From contig NZ_CALHHT010000516.1 in the NCBI RefSeq assembly GCF_938031315.1, forward strand, positions 1 through 5,650: 5,650 nucleotides of DNA. The letters run 5' to 3'. Shown one piece after another: positions 1 to 4,529 of this stretch. The notes under the pieces are model-generated. The model was not told the origin of the DNA. It ran no database searches and worked only from the letters and a program-made list of their open reading frames with translations. Made by a program: the position numbers and the translations under genes. How positions within the stretch are numbered: the stretch's first letter is position 1; each line of letters opens with the position of its first letter. Source of the DNA: an uncultured Campylobacter sp. Lineage in GTDB: Bacteria; Campylobacterota; Campylobacteria; Campylobacterales; Campylobacteraceae.

Positions 1-147
1 TTGAGATAGATCCGGACCGCCGCTTTCTACCAAATCGTAAATTCTCGAATAAATACAACTTTCCATATCCTTAGCGGCATCCATCATGATCTCAAAATCA
101 TTCCCGTCCATGGTATAATCCCATGTTTTGACTTCTAGGTCTAACAT
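1..147 (-). CDS. Partial acidic hypothetical protein (N-terminal 49 residues)
   Basis: An open frame starts at ATG 147-145 and runs without a stop to the left edge, so only 49 codons are visible. The start is supported by AAAGGAG five bases upstream and by a good promoter at 220-248. The peptide begins MLDLEVKTWDYTMDGNDFEI and is strikingly acidic: 12 Asp/Glu against 3 Lys/Arg, with four further Met after the start and one Cys (residue 31). There is no signal peptide or membrane segment in the visible part, so it is probably cytoplasmic. I do not recognise the family. Small acidic, aromatic-containing proteins of this kind include immunity proteins of toxin systems, but nothing here proves that. 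Codons are more AT-rich than in the housekeeping genes to the right, and the AAATTT word so common elsewhere is absent from the coding part, which hints at an acquired gene. Existence as a gene is fairly sure; function is unknown. Confidence 0.75.
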   Translation of the reverse strand, partial: MLDLEVKTWDYTMDGNDFEIMMDAAKDMESCIYSRIYDLVESGGPDLSQ

Positions 148-219
148 ATTTACTCCTTTGTACAACAAATTTTTTATGAATGTGTGAGATTGCTTTAAGT
201 ATGGCGTTTCGATATCGTT

Positions 220-248
220 ATTATACTATATGTCATTTAAATTTACAA
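220..248 (-). promoter_or_regulatory. Sigma-70 type promoter for the acidic hypothetical gene
   Basis: On the minus strand there is a perfect -10 box TATAAT (225-220) and a -35-like TTGTAA (248-243) separated by exactly 17 bases. Transcription would start near 213, giving a leader of about 65 bases before the ATG at 147. An 8-base palindrome CGATATCG (210-217) lies at the predicted start point and could be an operator, though it may be chance. This is the best-looking promoter in the window. Confidence 0.7.
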
Positions 249-350
249 ATTTTATAGCCCCACATTGTTCTGCGACACTACCGAGAGGGGTCACATAGAT
301 CTTTAAAGTTCTATACTAAAAGCTATACCGCAAAATTTAAAATTTCGCGC
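249..350. other. Gene-free stretch with no assigned function
   Basis: No start-to-stop ORF with a ribosome site is visible. A weak hairpin can form between GCCCC (257-261) and GGGGT (287-291, last pair G-U). One minus-strand frame (roughly 299 down to 225) is open without a proper start. The hexamer CTATAC is directly repeated around 311 and 323. An inverted repeat (329-338 and 340-349, one mismatch, rich in AAATTT) sits just after the stop of the small ORF at 351-506. It lacks the T-run expected of a terminator. Confidence 0.4.
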
Positions 351-506
351 TTAGTCAGCGCCGATATAAATCCAAAGTCGCGCAACAGCCTGTCCCATAA
401 ATTCAAAAAATCCAAACATCGCCATATTCGCCGTACTGCCGCGTCTCAGTGCCGCTGTACTACTTAAAATCTCAGCGGCTTTGCTTCCAAATTTAGCCGC
501 CGTCAT
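351..506 (-). CDS. Possible small hydrophobic ORF (51 aa), perhaps a gene remnant
   Basis: ATG at 506-504 to TAA at 353-351 encodes 51 residues. The first half is small and polar (MTAAKFGSKAAEILSSTAAL, then RRGS). The second half, about residues 28-48, is hydrophobic and aromatic (MAMFGFFEFMGQAVARLWIY) and could form one membrane segment, followed by IGAD. The composition looks like real protein. Against a live gene: no Shine-Dalgarno sequence precedes the ATG, and a palindrome sits immediately upstream (512-538). The ATG overlaps the TGA of another open frame in an ATGA arrangement, which could be translational coupling or a frameshift inside one decayed gene. I do not recognise the family. 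A small membrane peptide, a relic and chance are all open. Confidence 0.3.
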   Translation of the reverse strand: MTAAKFGSKAAEILSSTAALRRGSTANMAMFGFFEFMGQAVARLWIYIGAD

Positions 507-607
507 ATCGCCGTATCGTTTAAAATTTTAACGATACGCGTGCAAATTTTAAGCTCTAGCCGATGTGTCGTCGTACCGATTAATTTAGCAACTTCTGCGC
601 GGATTTA
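503..607 (-). pseudogene. Possible decayed coding fragment upstream of the small ORF
   Basis: A minus-strand frame between TAA (607-605) and TGA (505-503) stays open for 33 codons and reads as plausible protein (IRAEVAKLIGTTTHRLELKI, then CTRIVKILNDTAI), but has no ATG, GTG or TTG start. Its TGA overlaps the ATG of the 51-residue ORF at 351-506. One reading is a single gene broken by a frameshift near 505 and by the stop at 605-607. The alternative is that a spacer of this length contains such frames by chance. No family is recognised. Confidence 0.2.
512..538. repeat. Near-perfect palindrome
   Basis: Nine-base arms CGTATCGTT (512-520) and AACGATACG (530-538) flank a T/AAAATTTT core, so the whole 27 bases are palindromic except for one unpaired T. 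On the minus strand it lies downstream of thiS and directly before the 51-codon ORF. There is no following T-run, so a conventional terminator is unlikely. It may be a protein-binding site, an RNA hairpin or decay debris. Confidence 0.55.
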
Positions 608-650
608 AAACTCGGTCGCCGCAATTTTAACATAACCCAAAGTTCCGACC

Positions 651-854
651 TCAGCCGCCGCCTACGAACTCGACGATCTCATATTTTTTGCCGCTTGAGA
701 TCTGCGTGCGCTCCCACTCCTGCTTTTTTAAAATTTCGCCGTCGCGCTCGAGCGCCACTAGGCGCAGATCGTGTCCGCGCAAGCGCAAAAACTCACTCAC
801 GCTCATATCCTGCGCCAGCTGCAGAGGCTCGCCGTTTACGCAGATCTCAATCAT
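651..854 (-). CDS. thiS: Thiamine biosynthesis sulfur carrier protein ThiS
   Basis: ThiS is a ubiquitin-fold carrier. ThiF adenylates its C-terminal glycine, which then becomes a thiocarboxylate that gives sulfur to ThiG for the thiazole ring of thiamine in the cytoplasm. The protein is 67 residues, normal for the family (about 66). It opens with the beta strand MIEICVNGEP, has the loop and helix VSEFLRLRG, contains VALERDGEIL (the ThiS counterpart of 'ALAINQQIV'), and ends EIVEFVGGG with the terminal GG exactly at the C-terminus. MoaD is the nearest alternative but is usually longer. The start at 854 is chosen because the fold begins there; the same frame extends upstream to 965 only as a shadow of the ABC-F gene. 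The first 8 bases overlap the end of that gene (ATGATTGA), and only a weak G-run precedes it, so translation is probably coupled. No thiF, thiG or thiH lies beside it in the window. Confidence 0.92.
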   Translation of the reverse strand: MIEICVNGEPLQLAQDMSVSEFLRLRGHDLRLVALERDGEILKKQEWERTQISSGKKYEIVEFVGGG

Positions 855-2439
855 CGCTCGCCCCCAAGCTCTCGCGATACTCCTCGTAAGTGCCCCTAAA
901 ATCGACGATTTCACCGCCTCCTTTGAGATGCAAAATTCTATTTGCAAACGCATCGATAAGCTCACGGTCGTGGCTCACGCAGATCGCGCATCCCGCGAAG
1001 TTATACAGCGCCTCTCCCAGAGCGATGATCGCCTCAAGATCAAGGTGATTGTTGGGCTCATCGAGCACCAGCAGGTTCGGGCGTTGCAGCATTAGCTTAC
1101 TTAGCATCACGCGGTGCTTCTCGCCGCCGCTTAGGCTGCCCACGCTTTTCTCTTGCTCCGCGCCGCTAAAAAGCATACGTCCAAGGCATTTGCGAATTTC
1201 ATCCAGATCCCTATTTTGCGGGCTTTGTAGGTATTCGTAGAGCTTGAGCTCGCCTGAAATTTTATTATTCGTATCCTGCGCGAAGTACCCGGGCTCGATC
1301 GTGGCGCCCATGTGCACCTTGCCACGCTGCGGCGTGAGCTCGCCCATGATGATCTTGCAAAGCGTGCTTTTGCCCACGCCGTTTCGCCCGATGATTGCAA
1401 TCTTATCGCCGTGAGCGAGCTTGAGGTTGAAATTTTTCAGAATTTCAATCTCGCCGAAGCTCATATCCACGCCGCTTAGCTCTAAAATTTCATTTCCGAT
1501 CTCGCGCGCGGGCTTAAATAAAATGCTGGGCTCTCTGCGCGAAGAGGTCGCAAGCTCGCTAAGATCGAGTTTATCAAGCTGTTTTTGACGGCTCGTGGCC
1601 TGCTTGGCTTTGCTTGCGTTGGCGCTGAAGCGAGCGATAAATTTTTCAAGCTCCGCCTTTTCTTTGAGCTTTTTCTCGCGCTCGAACTGCGCCTGTTTGG
1701 CTATGAGATTGGACGCTATGAACCAGTCGTCGTAATTGCCGCTAAATTCGCGCACCCGCCTAAAATCCACGTCGAGGATGTCCGTGCAGACGCGGTTTAA
1801 GAAGTGGCGGTCGTGGCTGATGACTACGAGCGTGCCGGTGTGGCGATTTAGCTCAAACTCGAGCCACGAAATGGCGTCGATATCGAGGTTATTGGTCGGC
1901 TCGTCCAAAAACAGCACGTCGGGGCGCGGGAAGAGCACCTGCGCGAGCAAAACCTTAAATTTATCGCTCGTCTCGATCTCGCTCATCTTTTTATCGAAGT
2001 CGCCCAGCCCCAGCGAACTTAAAATTTTCTCGATCCGCGTTTCGTACTCGTAGGCGGGATCCTCCTCCGCACAGATCATCTCAAGCTCGCCGAGGCGCTC
2101 GTTTATCTCGTCGTTAAACTCGCCCGCTTCGTAAAGCTGCGTCTTTTCGCGCACGGCGTCATAAAGGCGCTTGTTACCGTAAAGCACGGCGTCTTTGACG
2201 CTGAAGCTTTCAAAAGCGAACTGATCCTGCCCCAAAACGCCGATTTTAAGCCCGCTCTCTATTAAAATTTCGCCGCTGCTTGCTTCGATCTGCCCGCTTA
2301 AAATTTTAAGTAGCGTCGATTTACCCGCGCCGTTTGCGCCGATGAGACCGTAGCGCCTGCCCTTATCGAGGCTCAAATTTACGTTTTCAAAAAGCAGCTG
2401 TTTGCCGAAGCGCATCGTAAGATCTTTGATTTCAACCAT
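847..2439 (-). CDS. ybiT: ABC-F family ATPase, YbiT type
   Basis: This is a soluble 530-residue protein with two ABC ATPase domains and no membrane segments. ABC-F proteins bind the ribosomal E site and help resolve stalled or slow translation. Domain 1 has Walker A GANGAGKST (34-42), Walker B and D-loop LFLDEPTNNLD (about 176-186) and switch SHDRHF (208-213). The linker (about 245-305) is charged and includes the YbiT hallmark FSANASKAKQATSRQKQLDK. Domain 2 has Walker A GRNGVGKST (351-359), signature LSGGE (436-440), Walker B LLVLDEPNNHLD (456-467) and SHD (489-491). As in E. coli YbiT, domain 1 lacks a classical LSGGQ (it reads ETSDKFKVLLAQ), and length and colinearity match YbiT from memory. 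The start at 2439 follows AAAAGGAAAAAT; the in-frame TTG at 2505 lies in a leader hairpin and gives a non-homologous N-terminus. Thr to Asn in DEPNNHLD is slightly unusual. The gene overlaps thiS by 8 bases. Confidence 0.95.
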   Translation of the reverse strand: MVEIKDLTMRFGKQLLFENVNLSLDKGRRYGLIGANGAGKSTLLKILSGQIEASSGEILIESGLKIGVLGQDQFAFESFSVKDAVLYGNKRLYDAVREKTQLYEAGEFNDEINERLGELEMICAEEDPAYEYETRIEKILSSLGLGDFDKKMSEIETSDKFKVLLAQVLFPRPDVLFLDEPTNNLDIDAISWLEFELNRHTGTLVVISHDRHFLNRVCTDILDVDFRRVREFSGNYDDWFIASNLIAKQAQFEREKKLKEKAELEKFIARFSANASKAKQATSRQKQLDKLDLSELATSSRREPSILFKPAREIGNEILELSGVDMSFGEIEILKNFNLKLAHGDKIAIIGRNGVGKSTLCKIIMGELTPQRGKVHMGATIEPGYFAQDTNNKISGELKLYEYLQSPQNRDLDEIRKCLGRMLFSGAEQEKSVGSLSGGEKHRVMLSKLMLQRPNLLVLDEPNNHLDLEAIIALGEALYNFAGCAICVSHDRELIDAFANRILHLKGGGEIVDFRGTYEEYRESLGASDD

Positions 2440-2471
2440 ATTTTTCCTTTTAAATTTCTCTTTGCATTGCC

Positions 2472-2541
2472 TTGCGCGCGGGCTTCTGCCAGGTTTTGCG
2501 CGCAAATTTTATCTCGCGGTTTATTGCGGCATTTGCGCCGC
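2472..2541 (-). promoter_or_regulatory. Structured 5' leader of the ABC-F gene
   Basis: Between the probable promoter (2566-2571) and the ATG at 2439, the minus-strand transcript can form two hairpins. One has GCGGC arms at 2537-2541 and 2526-2530. The other has perfect 8-base arms TTGCGCGC (2505-2498) and GCGCGCAA (2479-2472) with a small inner GGC-AGAA-GCC stem. Two minimal reading frames occur: M-P-Q-stop (2532-2521) and M-Q-R-E-I-stop (2467-2450), the latter ending at the ribosome site of the ABC-F gene. No T-run follows either hairpin, so this is not a plain terminator. Leader control is known for some antibiotic-resistance ABC-F genes; applying it here is inference. Confidence 0.35.
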
Positions 2542-2565
2542 GCGGAGCTGCGATAAATTTCTCCT

Positions 2566-2571
2566 ATTGTA
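2566..2571 (-). promoter_or_regulatory. Probable -10 box of the ybiT-thiS promoter
   Basis: TACAAT on the minus strand differs from TATAAT at one position and is preceded by the AT-rich run AGAATTTTAAGC. No good -35 box is present at the right distance, which is normal for Campylobacter housekeeping promoters, where upstream T-rich periodicity replaces it. The start would fall near 2559, leaving a leader of about 120 bases. A weak 4-base-pair hairpin (2591-2603) followed by AAATTTTA lies just upstream and may partly terminate the preceding transporter transcript. Confidence 0.45.
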
Positions 2572-2637
2572 GCTTAAAATTCTAAAATTTCGCCGAAGGG
2601 GCGCGGGCGGGCGCGATTAAATTTATACCGCCAAAGC

Positions 2638-3765
2638 TTAGCCGCTGTAATCGCTATCGCGAGTGATGATGAGCGTGTAGTTCGGATACGCGGCGCGCAC
2701 CTGCTTGCAAACCGCGCGAAACGTCGCCTCCATGTCGGGCGCTGCGAAATCGACGATAACGTCAAAGCTGATCGCGCGCTTGCTCTCGTCGAGATAAAAG
2801 CCATGTATCTGCGAGACGAACTCGTGCGAAAGCGCCATCTGCTTGATATGTTTGCGGATCTTGGCGGCGCGCGGATCATTTTTATTAAACGCGTAAATTC
2901 CTACGGTGTCTAGGATGATATTAAATTTCGCAAAAACGGCGTTTTGGATGCGGCGCGTAAGAGCGTCGATCTGCGCCGCGGTCGTATCGCTTGCGACCTC
3001 GATGTGGATGCTGCCGACCATCTTATCGGGCCCGTAGTCATGAAACATCAGATCATACGCGCCGATGACGCCCTCAAAGCCGCGCACGACGTCGTAAATT
3101 TCATTCGTAAGCTCCAAGCTCGGGCGCGAGCCCAAAAGCTTGCTGATCGTATCGCGCAGAATTTCATACGCCGTTTTGATTAAAAGCGCCGAAATTATCG
3201 CGCCCAGATACGCCTCCAAGCTCAGCCCGAAAATAAGCGAAATAAAAGCCGCTACGAGGGTGGCTAGCGATACGAGCGCGTCGTATTTGGCGTCCACGCC
3301 GCTAGCAATGAGCGAGTCAGAGTTCACGCGCTCGCCTGTCTTTTGAGTATAAAGCCCCAGGCTAAATTTCGCCGCGACCGCTACGGCGATGATGACGAGC
3401 GAAACCGCATTATAATTCGCCGCTTGCGGATGGATGATCTTTTTGATCGATTCGACGAGCGAGACGCCGCCGGTGTAGAGGATGATGACGGCGATTACGA
3501 TCGCGCTTAGATACTCGATCCTACCGTGTCCGAAGGGGTGTGCGCGATCGGGCTGCTTGCTCGCAAGATGCACGCCCACGATCGTAATGACGGATGAAAG
3601 TGCGTCGCTTAGGTTATTTACGGCATCAAGCACGATCGCGATCGAGCCTGAGATCAGCCCCACGACGCCCTTAAATGCCGCTAAAATTACATTTGAAATG
3701 ATACCGATCGCACCGGTGCGAATGATGATTTTATCTCTGCTATACGCCGCTTGAGGCACTTCCAT
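2638..3765 (-). CDS. Cation diffusion facilitator transporter, probable Mn2+ exporter (MntE-like)
   Basis: This is a 375-residue inner-membrane antiporter of the CDF family, which expels divalent metal in exchange for protons. About six membrane segments lie near residues 13-35, 40-66, 84-106, 118-138, 155-179 and 183-200, followed by a long cytoplasmic C-terminus. The metal-site residues are Asn50/Asp54 in segment 2 (DAVNNLSDALSS) and Asp158/Asp162 in segment 5 (VDAKYDALVS). That NxxxD plus DxxxD set matches MntE-type manganese exporters rather than the HxxxD of zinc CDFs. The conserved loop HPFGHGRIEY is at 76-85. The usual C-terminal domain (about 215-295) is followed by an extra 75-residue segment with HGFYLDE and VIVDF, also typical of this subgroup. 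The start at 3765 has AAAGGAG five bases upstream. It lies 18 bases after the secreted-protein gene, so they probably form one operon. The CDF family is certain; the metal is inferred. Confidence 0.95.
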   Translation of the reverse strand: MEVPQAAYSRDKIIIRTGAIGIISNVILAAFKGVVGLISGSIAIVLDAVNNLSDALSSVITIVGVHLASKQPDRAHPFGHGRIEYLSAIVIAVIILYTGGVSLVESIKKIIHPQAANYNAVSLVIIAVAVAAKFSLGLYTQKTGERVNSDSLIASGVDAKYDALVSLATLVAAFISLIFGLSLEAYLGAIISALLIKTAYEILRDTISKLLGSRPSLELTNEIYDVVRGFEGVIGAYDLMFHDYGPDKMVGSIHIEVASDTTAAQIDALTRRIQNAVFAKFNIILDTVGIYAFNKNDPRAAKIRKHIKQMALSHEFVSQIHGFYLDESKRAISFDVIVDFAAPDMEATFRAVCKQVRAAYPNYTLIITRDSDYSG

Positions 3766-3783
3766 TATCTCTCCTTTGAAATT

Positions 3784-4164
3784 TTATTCCAAGCCGCAAT
3801 CGCTGCGCGTATAGGTCAGATCGGCGATTTTTTCGCCGCTTTGCAGAAATTCTCGTACGCCTATGCGATTTAGACCGCCCGCTTTCATCATCGCGCAGAC
3901 GTCCTTTTGCCTGTTGGCGCGCAAAATGCTTTCAAAATTTTGCTTGATTTTGGGATCTACTTTGTCCCAAATTTCATTTTTTAAAATCGTGGGAATTACA
4001 AATTTATCGCCCTCGCATGTAGCCGCGCTCAACTCTATATTTTTAGTCGCGGGGTGACTGTGCCCATTTACGGCGTCCGCCAAAGCCTTGCAGCGCTCGG
4101 CATCTCCCGCAAGCGCTGCGCTGCAGATAAATACGCCAAATACGGCGGGTATAAATTTATTCAT
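3784..4164 (-). CDS. Small secreted four-cysteine protein of unknown function
   Basis: The protein has 126 residues with a Sec signal peptide: basic MNK, hydrophobic FIPAVFGVFICSAALA, and a likely signal peptidase I cut at ALA|GDAE (after residue 19). C14 inside the signal does not fit a lipobox, so a soluble periplasmic protein is more likely than a lipoprotein. The mature part (about 107 residues) has four Cys (25, 50, 90, 123), enough for two disulfides, a GHSHP motif near 36-40 and a mixed-charge helix-like middle. I do not recognise the family. Start choice: AAGGAG lies directly against the ATG at 4170, which is too close, but six bases before the ATG at 4164, so 4164 is preferred (the longer version adds only Met-Lys). 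It precedes the CDF exporter by 18 bases, so a periplasmic role linked to metal homeostasis is possible, but nothing in the sequence proves metal binding. Confidence 0.85.
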   Translation of the reverse strand: MNKFIPAVFGVFICSAALAGDAERCKALADAVNGHSHPATKNIELSAATCEGDKFVIPTILKNEIWDKVDPKIKQNFESILRANRQKDVCAMMKAGGLNRIGVREFLQSGEKIADLTYTRSDCGLE

Positions 4165-4193
4165 TTTCATCTCCTTATTTTTATTTGAAATTT

Positions 4194-4199
4194 ATCATA
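4194..4199 (-). promoter_or_regulatory. Possible -10 box for the secreted protein and CDF operon
   Basis: TATGAT on the minus strand lies about 30 bases before the ATG at 4164, in a strongly AT-rich context (TTTAAAATTTTAA immediately upstream). No clear -35 box is seen. In this genome AT-rich words are so common that chance is a real alternative. Confidence 0.35.
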
Positions 4200-4525
4200 T
4201 TAAAATTTTAAATTCAATCTATTTTTGAAATTTAAAGATCCTTTGTGCGGCGCAAATCCGCGAGCCGCCAAAATTACTTACGTTAAAATAGCGGCGTAAA
4301 TTCCATAAATCACCGCTGGAAATTTTTTAAATCGCGGCAAAAATTCTTTAAATTCCGCGCAAAATTCTATGAGTAAAAATTTTGCGACGGATCGCATGCG
4401 CTCGCTAAAAGCGGCGTGCGGCGAGATCGTCCGTATCTTTTTCAAACTCGCCGTTTAAGTTATAGATTTAACGCAGCTTAAAAAAGCTCCAGCCGATCTA
4501 CGCCCCGCCGTTTAAATTTATAAAT
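4200..4525. other. Spacer between dapD and the secreted-protein gene, no secure gene
   Basis: No minus-strand ORF with a ribosome site is present in this 326-base stretch. On the plus strand, a 29-codon ATG frame (4369-4458) has no Shine-Dalgarno sequence and is not called. Structures seen: a six-pair GC stem at 4291-4296 with 4311-4316; a GCGGC/GCCGC pair near 4248-4252 and 4264-4268; a large imperfect hairpin at 4387-4434 (listed separately); a direct repeat CGCCGTTTAA at 4449-4458 and 4506-4515; and an 18-base perfect AT palindrome at 4512-4529 that overlaps the dapD stop. The spacer is long for Campylobacter and might hold a decayed gene or a small RNA. Confidence 0.5.
4387..4442. terminator. 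Large imperfect hairpin, possible terminator after dapD
   Basis: The stem stacks three paired blocks: ACGGA (4387-4391) with TCCGT (4430-4434), CGCATGC (4393-4399) with GCGTGCG (4414-4420), and CGCT (4403-4406) with AGCG (4410-4413) around an AAA loop. A 3-base bulge lies on one side and a 9-base bulge on the other. It folds better on the plus strand, where one pair is G-U; on the minus strand that pair is a C-A mismatch. The plus side is followed after three bases by TTTTT (4438-4442). The minus side is followed by CGCAAAATTTTT. It lies about 90 bases after the dapD stop, so termination of dapD is the simplest role, but a plus-strand small RNA end is possible. Confidence 0.35.
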
Positions 4526-4529
4526 TTAA
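4512..4529. repeat. Perfect 18-base AT palindrome over the dapD stop
   Basis: TTAAATTTATAAATTTAA is its own reverse complement and includes the dapD stop codon (4528-4526). It contains two AAATTT words. The stem would have no GC pairs and no T-run follows, so it is a weak terminator at best. It may simply reflect the genome-wide AAATTT bias. Confidence 0.5.

Noticed and set aside
614..650. Terminator after thiS (GGTCG/CGACC pair followed by GAGTTTTAAA)
   Set aside because: Only five base pairs close a loop of about 27 bases, and the T-run is short.
855..965. Longer ThiS starting at 965
   Set aside because: The added 37 residues are out-of-frame ABC-F sequence, and the ThiS fold begins at the ATG at 854.
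688..1095. Plus-strand open frame of 135 codons opposite thiS and the ABC-F gene
   Set aside because: It is antisense to two genes with clear family motifs, has no ribosome site and has a Ser/Arg-rich shadow-type composition.
847..2505. Longer ABC-F start at TTG 2505
   Set aside because: The extra 22 residues are Arg/Lys-rich, match nothing in the YbiT family and coincide with a leader hairpin; ATG 2439 has a good ribosome site.
2574..2879. 101-codon minus-strand frame overlapping the end of the CDF gene
   Set aside because: It is Arg/Ser-rich and out of frame with a clear transporter; it is a shadow.
4165..4170. ATG at 4170 as the start of the secreted protein
   Set aside because: Its ribosome site AAGGAG touches the ATG; the ATG at 4164 has normal spacing and leaves a good signal peptide.
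4369..4458. 29-codon plus-strand ORF as a gene
   Set aside because: It has no Shine-Dalgarno sequence or clear promoter, and overlaps a hairpin that explains the sequence better; kept only as a side note.
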